64,000 bases of DNA from Bolinopsis microptera (lineage: Eukaryota; Ctenophora; Tentaculata; Lobata; Bolinopsidae). A program made the position numbers and the translations under genes. The notes under the pieces were generated by a model. That model did not search any database. It was not told where the DNA came from and saw only the letters and a list, made by a program, of their open reading frames with translations. This document shows, one piece after another, positions 46,501 to 57,301 of this stretch (positions within the stretch are counted from its first letter, which is position 1; every line of letters starts with the position of its first letter). The stretch covers positions 4,851,675 to 4,915,674 of the forward strand of contig NC_087078.1 in the NCBI RefSeq assembly GCF_026151205.1, written 5' to 3'.

Positions 46501-48068
46501 CATTTGTGCAGATGGCGCTGACATTGGACAGCATATAGACGCCTCTTTGCTGGTTGTAAATAGAAAGTTCCTCTTTGTAGTACACATCTGAATTAATACA
46601 TTTAAAGTGGTTTTGGAGTGTTTCGTTGAAGCAGACGTTTTTTAGAAAACCGTTCACTTCGGAGACTTTACACCAAGCGTCAGCCTTCTTCCTGTAGTCC
46701 ACACATTGCTGGCACACACAGTCCTCCTCAGTGTTCCCGCATACTTTCTGTACTTCATTACAACACGGGTTTTCCCCATCTGAAGCGCATTCGGCAGGAC
46801 CTCCATCGCGTAGAGGGTAGCTTTTACCGCACCTTTTGTCGTCCCTCCAACGTATGGCATCTGGAGAAGAGTATTTTTGAACTCATGAAGACTAAATGTT
46901 CGGTACTGGCGAGATAATTGTGGAGAGTTCTAACTTACTTGCTATTACTGTCTACTCTAATAGCCGTGGTTTTGCTTTTAGCCGTTTTGCGTTTTTCTTA
47001 AATGTGCTCAGTATTTGACCTGTCCAGTATTTAAACTGTCCCCGGTTATCATGACTTTTACAGAGTCACTCGCCTGCGCGCTATCAGTATCACGTGACTT
47101 AAGTCTTTTACCGTTTTTCTGCCGAACGAAACAGTCTTACCTAAAACTTAACCCCCAACCCTCCTATTTCTAACCATAACACTAAAGCCAAGAAACATCT
47201 CGAAGTTCCAGTGTATAATGTATAGTGATTCTGTGATTCATCATTTAGCACGCACGGTTTAATGTAAATACCTTTGGTGTTTGCACAATCCAGCCATATA
47301 TCATTGTGATGATCTGCACAGGTATCATTGATGTCACAGATTACTTTTACAGTCTTGTTGTGAGATTTAGTTATCGTGCATTCCAAAGCAGGAAACTTTT
47401 TTTTCTCGAGAGAAGACCTGAGATGGTGACTGGTGAGTCGTATCTGGCTTAAAACTGTGTCGCTTTGTAATTTGTATATTCCGCAGACGTTTGCGTGATC
47501 TATAACAATGGTCTTCTTAAAGTTAATGATAATATTGCTGTATTCCCATCATTTAGCCTCACGTTAATTGTTTCGAAGGTTTACTCATCCTTTCAAAATA
47601 GAAATACATTAGTATTCAGATTTTCGGTAACAATATTTGTACTACTATGAGTACTGCTAGGTCTCTCACTTTACAAGATGAGACTACACTTCTTTTATAC
47701 ATTAGAGCTTGTGGAGTTAACTGCAGAATTATTTGTACTTAAGATGGAATACAAAATGGAAGCACTTACTGCTGGTCAAAAAACTCCGCCCCATCTTTGG
47801 TACGTCTCCACTTTCCGTACGTATACCCCAGTTTCTTGCAGTACAAGTCTGCCATATCATAATCGAAATTTCCTGTGCAAACTGTCCCCATTTTTATTTC
47901 GTTGGACGCCAAATCAAAATAGTTCACAACTAAGAGTCCTCTACCTTTAAACTTCACGAGATTCTGGCTTTCCTTATCATAATAAGAAACTCTGAAGAGT
48001 TGCTCTGAAAGAGAATGTGTAAGATTTTGAGATAAAATGTGAAGAATTATCAAAACCATGCAGTGCAT
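43559..48068 (-). CDS. SRCR-LDLa-7TM receptor (LGR-type rhodopsin-family GPCR), three exons
   Basis: Exons 47770-48068, 47272-47417 and 43559-46860 join in phase to 3747 nt (1248 aa). A signal peptide (MHCMVLIILHILS) is followed by an SRCR-like domain split over exons 1-2 (MGTVCTGNFDYDMADLYCKK, then ICDINDTC and WLDC). Next, near residues 150-197, comes a Cys-rich chitin-binding-like module (IRWRDDKRCGKSYPL, CCNEVQKVC, DCVCQQC). At least four LDLa modules follow (CDGVEDCKDKSDE, CDLTNDCGDMSDEQNC, CDGMFDC, CNGKIGC). The 7TM core is at about 838-1205: CLGDLLNGVYLVTISIYD, a DRY-equivalent LTRV, and NPLIY. TM sequence is like glycoprotein-hormone/relaxin receptors, but no leucine-rich repeats are present. 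It is presumably a plasma-membrane receptor with unknown ligand. The Asp/Glu of DRY/ERW is Thr, so coupling may be altered. Confidence 0.9.
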
Positions 48069-48089
48069 TATTTAGCTAGCCCTCTCTCG

Positions 48090-48480
48090 GATTGCAGCAT
48101 CGTCATGTTACGAAAATAATCGCCGGACTAACAAAATATGTACCATTCTTAGCAAAATATTCGTCATGTTATGATTTACTTGGATTTGGAATGCTGTGCG
48201 CTTTGTCGCAAATATTTTATAAGGTGGCAAATATTGTGATATAAAAAATTCGCCTTCTAAGCAAAATATTCGCCAAACGGTCAAAGTCAAACGTGCGCAG
48301 TAAAATATTTGCCTCATTATATGGTTTAGTTGCGCCTTGGAGCTTAAACTGCATATTTTTGATTTTAGTAAAATATGCGCCTCCAGCCTTCAAATGATTT
48401 ATTCGCGCCTGGGTGAAAATTGCACATTTTTAGCAAAATATTCGCCATGTTATGACTAATTGCATAACATGTAAATTGTA
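48090..48480. repeat. Interspersed repeat family D (second copy 50620-50790, inverted)
   Basis: Many GCAAAATATTCGCC motifs with intervening catgttatga blocks. The 50.6-kb copy carries ggcgaatattttac motifs in the other orientation. It is a probable decayed MITE, in the immediate 5' flank of the receptor gene. Confidence 0.6.
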
Positions 48481-48717
48481 AACTTCAAATTTATTTTCTG
48501 ATCTTATTACAAGATCAAAGTTCTCGTGCACGAGAGAGGCTCACGACGTGTAGCAAGGATAATTGAAACAACGCCCAAGTCTAATCTTTCCCTAAAACAA
48601 ATAACTAAATATCAAAACTTCATTGTAATTTCTGTCAATATCTCTTTCATAAGCTAAATTGCGAAGATCCAGATCAAACATATTATTCATACTCATAGAA
48701 GATTTCCTTTACCTAAA

Positions 48718-48909
48718 TTATGCACAATCAATATTGAGAATAGATTGCTTTGGGGTATTCCTCTTCTCCCTGGTAAGTCCAGTGTATTGATGGCAAAAAT
48801 GAGGGAAGAAAACGCTGGTCCAACAACAGGACCTCGCATGTCCTAACATTATCCACTGACTACGTGCCACTTTTTTTGACAATGGTTCAGCATTGCAGCG
48901 TTTATTCAA
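48718..48909 (-). pseudogene. Possible LINE RT C-terminal scrap
   Basis: The frame KVARSQWIMLGHAR resembles the RW.mlGHilR motif in RT C-termini of RTE/CR1-type elements, with cysteine-rich sequence after it. Only about 60 codons remain, so this is tentative. Confidence 0.3.
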
Positions 48910-49149
48910 ATTTTTTTTGGAGATGACTCCTGGGTACTTTGGCTCTTACTAATTCGCTCGCCCAAACATTTCACGTGACTTTGGTTTTTATGGTTTTTCA
49001 GCCGTACAAAACGATTTTACATAAACCCTAATCCCAACACACAAAACCATGGTTCAAGGCCCACTCCGTTAAATCTGCAGCCTCTAATGACATCACTCTG
49101 TTCAGGAAAGGATTTTTTTAGGGCCAGAATTTGCTAAACTTAACTATCA

Positions 49150-49682
49150 GTTCCTAAATCAATTGCATTTTCTAAGAATACTGGTGAATAATCAAACTAT
49201 TGACTCGTTTTTACAGAAGAAGATAGACAAGAAAGTAGCTACCTTGTGTACCAAAGTCTTACAAAGACACACTTGGTACTTGACCCAAGAAAACATCACC
49301 TTCGCCCTATTTGACGACAGCTTGCCTATATCAACGAGGGAATAGCTAGCTACAGCTATTCTTGAGAAAAACTTTAGTGCTGGAGATATCGTCATCAAAA
49401 AGCCAGAGCTACCATAGATAGACAAGTCATCAACTCTTGCCGACTTTGTTGGACCAAGATCACGACTCCTATTCGACTTAGTTGGTGTCCCAACAGACTT
49501 TCTAAAGGAGGACAGGTGGCCTCTGACAGCCGACTATCATAAAATAAAATCGGCGTTAAACAACATATCGTCGACGAACGATTTAGCAGAGCGAGCTATC
49601 GCCCTTATGACCAATCATAATACAAGGATCACGAGGACTGAATCGTCTTTTAAAGAACTTGTTCAAGTGGTTGAGGACTGAG
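49150..49682 (+). pseudogene. Transposon-derived protein remnant of unknown family
   Basis: A first frame ends at 49345. A second (from about 49417 to the TGA at 49682) reads ADFVGPRSRLLFDLVGVP, then NDLAERAIALMTNHN, and a terminal QVVED. The ND.AER.i.l pattern recurs in uncharacterised proteins of repetitive elements in invertebrates, as I recall; I cannot name the family. An in-frame TAG precedes the second part. Confidence 0.4.
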
Positions 49683-49689
49683 GATCATA

Positions 49690-51660
49690 TGTCTACATTT
49701 TCGTTCACACCTAAGTAATGTTTTAGGAACTTCCATTAAAATTACTGTTTTCAGTACATAGTTTGATTGTCTTCAAGTGCAGATTGTTTTAAGATTTCCT
49801 TTAATACATTAACTTATAGAATTGTTTGTTATTCTCATTTATTTTGATATTTCCCATCAAAAAGCTGTATATCAATTGTCTCAAAATCAGCTTAATAGAC
49901 ACCTGAGCTCAATAATAAGTGTTCTTACCCCCACTAATATGCACTTGCTACCCCAGTTTGACGGTTCACATGAGTCTCCATGAACAATAGTTGAGACGCG
50001 ACCGCGCCTTAAAATGGAGGCGCGGAGACATGTTGATGCCAAGGTCGTAGAGACATGAGACCTTGACCAAAGTTAACCTTTTTATCACGTTTATCTTAGT
50101 CTAAATTGCTTTCGGGGCCCTATCTAGACGTTTAAAGGTCAAAAAAGGCAATTTTAAGAATTTTACCTGTATAAGGGCCTCGAAAAATAAGGGCGTGGTC
50201 CGTGGGTCTAGATTCCGATGGAGTTGAGCCACGAAATTTTTCAAGGCAGTTTTTTAGCCAAGCCATCAACTAATAAGCTTGGACCCAGAGCGATTGGATC
50301 AACTTCGGTTTTTATGAACCAACCTAGTGTGTGTGTGTGAATGGGAAAAGCGAGCGACTGATTTCATTCTCGGTATCATTTTTCATTTAAGCAGACGGCC
50401 ATTCAAATTAATATCATTTACTTTTGTGTGGGAATGAGAGACACTGGCAGCGGTCCACTCTACCCATGATTATGGGTTTTGGTCAAATGTATGTATGCAA
50501 AGTAGAAATTAACTATTCAGATCATCCTCTAATTGGAAATGTGTCGTATTATATTGAGATCAGAATTATGTTGGACAAATGTCGTATTTTTTGGTAACAT
50601 GAGCCGGACAAAATTTTTATGCAAATTAATCATAACATGGCGAATATTTTACCCAAGCGCAAATGAATCATAAGGAGGCGAATATTTTACTACGCGCGTA
50701 TGACTATATAGTATATATGAGCGTTTGGCGAATATTTTATTGAGAAAGCAAATTTTCCATAACACAATATTTTCCACCTTATAATGTTTATCATGCTAGC
50801 TAGCGATAACTACTACTAGCTAACTAAGCTAACTAAGCGCTATAAGCTAACGCTAGTTATCACAAATTTATACTTTATAGTTTGCGCTCATGGCTAGTGT
50901 TAAATGGCGCTAGCCAGCGACTACTATAAGTGTTAAATGGCGGTAGCCAGCGACAACTAGCGATGGATGGCGCTAGCTATCGCGTTTACACTATCGCAAA
51001 AGAACCCATATATGTATATAATGTTTAGGATATAACAAGAATTGCGCCCGTTGTTTCGTTTTGGCGGACGCTAGATTTCCATTTCACATTTACTATAAAT
51101 TTAAGTATAAGCTCCAATCAGCTCACTTCAATCTTCATGATAATAATATAGATAAATTATGCATCAAATAGGGACAAATTCAGTTCAATTGCCGTAGAAC
51201 TTAACTTGTATCTGTAATTCAAGAAATTATCAGCAAAGGTAAACTATACTCGTGTACACATCAATACACTACGCGTGCCACGTACAAATTGGGCGTATTA
51301 CCTAATATGTAATAGTAATATTATACATTACATGCATCGTATACAATAAAACACAGTCGCGCCGCGCATTCATAGATCACAGGCTATCTATACATCACAT
51401 CTCCGCAAACAATCCTCGCGCGCGCGCAACTTTTTCGTTGCTTGGTAACGAACGGAAGCAAGCAAGCAAGGAACACGACATATATTTGACCCACCTACTG
51501 CAATCTCCAAAATTCACGTTTTTCTGCAAAAACCTCCATTCGTAACCTTTCACTATTGCCTTTTTTCAAAAGGGGGGGAAAAGGAAAAAATTTCCTTCAG
51601 AAACAACTCAATAATACTAAATTGGTTTCTCAGATATGAGTTTCTTTAGATATTTATTCT
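49690..51660. other. Spacer between receptor and Ig genes
   Basis: It holds a family A copy (50340-50475), a family D copy and a local run of gctagc/ggcgctagccagcgac motifs (50795-50990). The missing 3' exons of the Ig gene may lie here, but none was recognised. Confidence 0.4.
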
Positions 51661-51667
51661 TGTATCA

Positions 51668-51772
51668 CGACATCACGTGGTGACCCCCACGGTCGCTTCA
51701 CTATAGTAGAGTTTCGACGATACAGGAGGAGCCGCGCACTCGTGCGCGACGGGTCATACAACGTATGACAAA
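51668..51772. repeat. Interspersed repeat family G, copy 2
   Basis: atcacgtggtgacccccac, then ttcactatag, a GCGCACTCGTGCGC hairpin and gggtcatacaacgtatgaca, nearly identical to 58195-58312. It lies about 90 bp beyond the last visible Ig exon. Confidence 0.85.
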
Positions 51773-51857
51773 TTTATTCAATGTCGATAAAGGTTTTAGT
51801 AATAGCTTAGTATAGCAATAATTAAGTCCAGGTTTACAGAAAGAAAATACAACTAAC

Positions 51858-54800
51858 CTGTAACGATCATATCTTTTTGTGCGGAAGTGAGTGTCCCAAT
51901 GTTGGCGTATGTAGCTAAACACTTGTACTTCGCAAAGTCACTGCTTATCAGGGAAGATAGCGTCAACACACTTTCACGTGTAGTTCCATTAGAATCAGAA
52001 ACGATACCTGTAGTTTTATTTCTTGAACGCAAGGAAAAATTAGGAAGCTGAACGAGTACAAAATTAGATCTATTTTTATCCACAATAATAATGGTAGGTC
52101 TATAAATGGACTGATAAAAGCATAGACCGAGGTAAGTTTTAAACATTTCCTCACCAGAGGTTATAGGGGTACCATCTCTCTCCCACTGGATGGTAAGAGC
52201 GGCACTCAGAGAGGAGGGCATGCTTGCTATGCATGTAAGCTGAATATATGCTCCTAAAGCCTCTATCATCTGTGTCGTGTTGTATTCAAGAGCTGAAATA
52301 GAGTGTTATTTAACATAATATTATAAAGAGTTCTAATTTGGTAGAAACAATTAAAAAAATGTATTTAAATTATGCATCACAATAGCTTATCTAATTTTAC
52401 ATTATTTACATTTATTTATTGTTATTTACTCGATTTATTATGAGTATGTAGATATTTTAACTTTGTTTCTCTTTTGAAAACTTCCATTACTAACAGATGT
52501 TTCCCAAATACGTTATGAATGTAAGATAACTTACTTAGGACAGTTAGAGTAACATTTGAGGTAGCAGGCTTAGAAAAGGAGGCATCAGCACAACGAGAGT
52601 AGATATCTGAGTCTGATGACGTCACTTCAGATAGTGTGTGTACACACTGCAGGTTCGTGTTAGCAGCGGTAGCGTGGGCACTGAGACACAGAGTACTGTT
52701 ATGGAGCTGTAGATCAATTTATAGTACAGGGACATTTCTGAATACCAATTCATGATTCTAAAGCCAATTATTATTAACATACTTGGAATGCCTCTAAACC
52801 CAATTAAGCTATCACTAAGTAACTGACACACCTAAATTGACTGGTGCTTGGTAAGACCTCTCCTCCCTTAGTCCAGGTGCACACATTAGGTATGTTGAGA
52901 TGAGGAGCATCGCCAGAAACCACAGTACAAGTCAGATGTACGTCTGATCCTGCTGTGTAGTAACCGTTTTGTCCCACCGTGATGGATACCTCTGAGAGGG
53001 AGCGGAATATTTAGTGAGATGGAGCTATAAACGGTACGAACAGACTCTGAAAACTCTGCCCATGACTACGTGACATGGGACATAGCTTGAGCAATAAGTA
53101 ATAGAGTTGGTTAATTCTATTTAATTGATGTGATTTGCGGAGGGAAACGTTATTGGTTGGTGTTGTTGAGAAAACTTCTTTTAGATTCTAGGGGGCAGAC
53201 CATACTATGACTCTGGAGGGGGATTATTTAAAACATATCACAGTGTTGGCAAGCACGACCGCCGTCATTATACTCACTATACTATTCACCCCCTATACTA
53301 TTATACCCCCTTTACTGCTTTTCCAGGCATTAAGACTCATCAGAAGTCGTTCAGCAGGCATATTTTTAGTTCAAAACATTCTAATTCAATGTCAAAGATG
53401 ACGGGAATAAAAAAATAGTTATGTGGAGGTTTTTATAGTGCAGTGCAGTCAAATACGTCCTAATTTAAGCCTTTGTCGGACAAAATTCGCAACAAACCGA
53501 TTTCAACGGGAAATGGTCGGGACAGGTCCCAGGAATCATTCCAGAGAGTTCCCAAAATTTCTGACGTCAGCAAAATCTACAATTACCACTTTTTTACCAC
53601 TTTAAGAAATTTGCACAAAATACGAAATTTGGTAAAAAAAACTCAAAATCGCAATATGCCTTAAATTTCATGTTAAATTTCATGTTAAATTTCATGTTAA
53701 AATTGAGTTTCAGTTAGAGCTTTGAATTTTGCAGTGCGTCTAGATGTTGACCAAATCGACTGCATGAAAAGTTTCAAGTTTCAGGAGTAGCGGGAAGAGG
53801 ATTATCTGGAACCCCTGTTTCACAACAGATTGTCGTGAAGTATATTCTATATATCACAGTGCTGGCAAGCACGAATTTTGTCATTATAATCACTATTATA
53901 ACTGTAAGCTGCCATACTTTCGCCAGCATTGATTTTTTCTAGTCGAATTTGGGCAGCAGATACGGTCAGTTTTGACATTGTTTAGTTTTGAGAGTTTCGG
54001 ACAGTTTCCTGAATACTGTGTATTAATCATCCATTTTTTAAGCCCCATGAGTATTGAGTAATCAGAAGAGTCAAGAAAGCCAAAGTTTTCACGTTTTTAT
54101 ATGTGGGGCGTCCCGGAAAAGTGCGGTATTCCATTATTTTGGATCCCTATACTATAGGTATGGAGTAGAGCTGAAGTGGACAGCATGCAGCCACGTGTAT
54201 ATTTGTAAGATTTGCTGCAAACGAGTGGTGGATAAGCGCAAGGGTATTCTGTTTAACGACCCGTAAACGTGGCACATGCAATGTTACATGTTATTGTGCA
54301 TTTTAGCATGCTTGGGTATTTTCTTAACCATTCATGTTAAAATAAATCAGCCATAAACTGAAACTGGAAGCCGAAGCGGTATTTTGAGGCCCATCCCGTA
54401 CAGAGACAACGACTGCATTTATGAGCCAAGGGCCGCGACGCCGTCGAACGCTGCCGCAAGTTTTAGCCTCGCCGCCGCCGATTTTGGCAAAACGCGACGG
54501 TGTGCATCACTGACTTGTAAACAACGTTTTAAACCCAACGTTGGAAAGTGTAAATTGCGCCTTGAATTTGATCAGTGTGGTATGATCAAGGCGCTGTCCA
54601 GCATTACATGGTTCTGTGATGAAAGTCAAATGTAAACAAAGTATAAAAAGGAACGTGATTATGCTTCAAGCTTAATGAAGAAACACATCGTAGGTTACTT
54701 GTGTTCATAAACATAATTGATTGAAGATTTGGCAGAATAACAGGCAAGTGCGGCCCAATCAATTGTAGGTTAATTTTTAAAGATAACCCCTAAAGTAGTA

Positions 54801-56892
54801 TTATGTTTTATTACAAAATAAACTTACTCCATACGCAGTCACTAGCTTGTTTTCCTTGTCCAGCGTCCACTCCTTTTCCAGCTGTACAGGACGGTGCAGG
54901 AATCAGCTGTGTTTCCTGGACCACTCCAGTGATCTGCTGGACAGTCTTCACAATATCCGGTCGTGGCCGTGGTTCGATAAAGGCGCTGTCCAGCACCACA
55001 TTCTGTATCAGAGTACTATTAGTGTTATTAAGGGAAGATTGCTGGAAGAGTTCTTACCCTTCGTTGGTAGTTTCATATAATATACTCGGAGGTACTACTA
55101 CAATAGATTTGGATGCTGATCGGGACTGGGGAGGTGAAGAACAGGGTGTTATAATAAGACTCATATCCTAATTTGAATGACTCTCCAAATCTAACGGATG
55201 AGGCAAACATATCGATTTTTAATTTTAATTGTATATAAATTATTACATTTTAAGATACATATGAAAAATTACCCTAATATTTCAACAATTTTTCGAACCA
55301 TGCTTCTTTCCTGTGTAAAAGGTTTAACCCTCGGAAGCATATTTTCTATTTAATTGCACGTTTATCATGTTAAGTTTAAACTTCTAAGCTTCCCTTTTGA
55401 TGTTATTTTCAGCTGTTCCGTTGTTTTTGTATATTTTTGACACGTGGTCATTTAAATAGTAAATTAAATAGTGAATCCCACCTAGAATCCACATTTTATA
55501 CTGTATGCTTTACACTAGTTATTATACTTTACACTAGTTACTATAATGTACACTAGTTACTACACTGTACACTAGTTACTAACCTGTACACTAGTTACTA
55601 CACTGTAAACTAGTTACTATACTTTACACAAGTTACTATACTTTACACTTGTTACCATACTGTATACTAGTTACCATACTGTACACTAGTTACTATACTT
55701 TACACTAGTTATTATACTTTACACTAGTTACTATACTGTACACTAGTTACTACACTGTACACTAGTTACTAAACTGTACACTAGTTACTACACTGTACAC
55801 TTGTTACTAACCTGTACACTAGTTACTATACTTTACACTAGTTACTACACTGTACACTAGTTACTAACCTGTACACTAGTTACTACACTGTACACTAGTT
55901 ACTAACCTGTACACTAGTTACTACACTGTACACTAGTTACTACACTGTACACTAGTTACTAACCTGTACACTAGTTACTACACTGTACACTAGTTACTAC
56001 ACTGTACACTAGTTACTATACTTTACACTAGTTACTACACTGTACACTAGTTACTAACCTGTACACTAGTTACTAACCTGTACACTAGTTACTATACTTT
56101 ACACTAGTTACTACACTGTACACTAGTTACTACACTGTACACTAGTTACTATACTTTACACTAGTTACTAACCTGTACACTAGTTACTACACTGTACACT
56201 AGTTACTAACCTGTACACTAGTTACTACACTGTACACTAGTTACTAACCTGTACACTAGTTACTATACTTTACACTAGTTACTACACTGTACACTAGTTA
56301 CTACACTTTACACTTGTTGCCATACTGTACACTAGTTACTATACTGTATATTTATAGTTACTATACTGTATACTTAGTTATTATACCAGGCCACGTACAA
56401 TATATCCTGTATACTGGTTACTGTAATATAAAATGATTGATGTTAATAACCTGTTATAGCCTCTCTATAGTAATCTGAGGCTGTGTCGGTCCTACTAAAT
56501 CCGATATACACCGTCTCTCTGTTCCAGGACTCGCTCCACCTAATGTCATCACACGAGGTGTCTGATAGCAGCACGTTAAGTACTTCCTCGTTATTACAGT
56601 GTATAATAACTCTGACACCTAGACTGCGTCTCAGGGTAATCCTCCATGTCTTGATAGTAGTGGAGGGCAGAGTAACTGGGAAATCAGTCCTGGAACGGCT
56701 GCAGTATTAGAGCCAGTACTGGGGGGGGAGATGAGAAGAAGATATTGACTCCTGATGAGATACTTGAGGTATCCCTGAACCACACCTTCACTGTATCCCA
56801 ACTATAGTATAGCCGACTATCAGTCCTTATCTCCAGTGCAGTAGATTCAAGTGGGAAGGGTATTCGCTCATCACGTGTTACTGCTGTCCACC
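51858..56892 (-). CDS. Partial extracellular/receptor gene: FAMeT-like domain, Cys-rich repeat, two Ig domains
   Basis: Visible exons: 56451-56892, about 54845-55002, 52832-52991, 52535-52695, 52155-52292 and 51858-52007. Module boundaries are phase 1, typical of shuffled extracellular domains. Exon 1 matches the Farnesoic-acid-O-methyltransferase-like domain as I recall it: GWTAVTRDERIPFP, SSISSGVNIFF, IHCNNEEVLNVLLSDTSCDD, DTASDYYREA. Exon 2 is ephrin-receptor/TNFR-like (ECGAGQRLYR, GYCEDCPADHWSG). Ig A has VHLTCTVVSGD, TWTKGG and YSRCADASF; Ig B has IQLTCIASMP, QWERDGTPI and YKCLATYA. The 5' start, any TM segment and the 3' end are not seen, and the exon 2 donor is unresolved. Exon 1 contains a frameshift at an 8-G/C run (56721-56728) and an in-frame stop at 56707-56709. 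The locus may therefore be a pseudogene. Confidence 0.72.
53195..53440. repeat. Interspersed repeat family E, copy 2
   Basis: The reverse complement of the 23590-23820 unit (ATACCCCCTTTACT, cattaagactcatcagaagt). It lies in an intron of the Ig gene. The following 53441-54840 shows a partial third copy and a Cys-containing plus frame at 54054-54266 (HVYICKICCKRVVDKRKG) that I do not recognise. Confidence 0.6.
54578..54612 (-). other. Duplicated scrap of the Cys-rich exon
   Basis: On the minus strand cacag followed by AACCATGTAATGCTGGACAG and cgcctt resembles the start of exon 54845-55002 (cag, AATGTGGTGCTGGACAGCGC). It appears to be a short partial exon duplication without coding value. Confidence 0.45.
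55495..56385. repeat. 19-bp minisatellite, more than 40 copies
   Basis: The unit is actacactgtacactagtt, with variants actaacctg.. and actatactt... The array fills the intron between the FAMeT-like and Cys-rich exons. Its tgtaca palindromes give high self-complementarity. Confidence 0.96.
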
Positions 56893-57301
56893 CTGCAGTT
56901 GTGAGTTTGTGAATTATATTCACTAATGGGTTATTTGTTGTTAATTATTGATCTTTCTGATGGGAATATTTATTTCAGTCTACTATTTTAAATTTTACTT
57001 CTAACGATATTCTTACCCAATAAATTCCGTTAAATAGCAGCTAATAGTTAAAATAAGATGCTGAAGGTATTTCAGAAGTTCAACACAAAACTAAACAAAC
57101 ATTTCAATTTTATGCCATTATTATTACAGACAAAATCATTGCTCTTTTTTGTGCACAAAAGGGATATGCAACGTGCGGCAAATCGACTATTATTCTTTTA
57201 CTCTTATACAGATACAGATAATACTGCGATGTTAATTGTCCTTTTGTCTAAAATGCCTTATTTCAATTGGGTCAATTTTAAGGCCAACTACTAAATAAAT
57301 G

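Noticed and set aside
51853-52269. A single 138-aa Ig exon
   Set aside because: The spacing from Trp to the second Cys is twice normal. CTG|GTGAGG (52155) and CTACAG|GT (52007) define an in-phase intron that restores a standard Ig domain.
55021-55171. An extra exon between the FAMeT-like and Cys-rich exons (acceptor near 55116)
   Set aside because: Its frames do not join in phase to the Cys-rich exon without a stop, whereas 56451 joins 55002 directly in phase 1.
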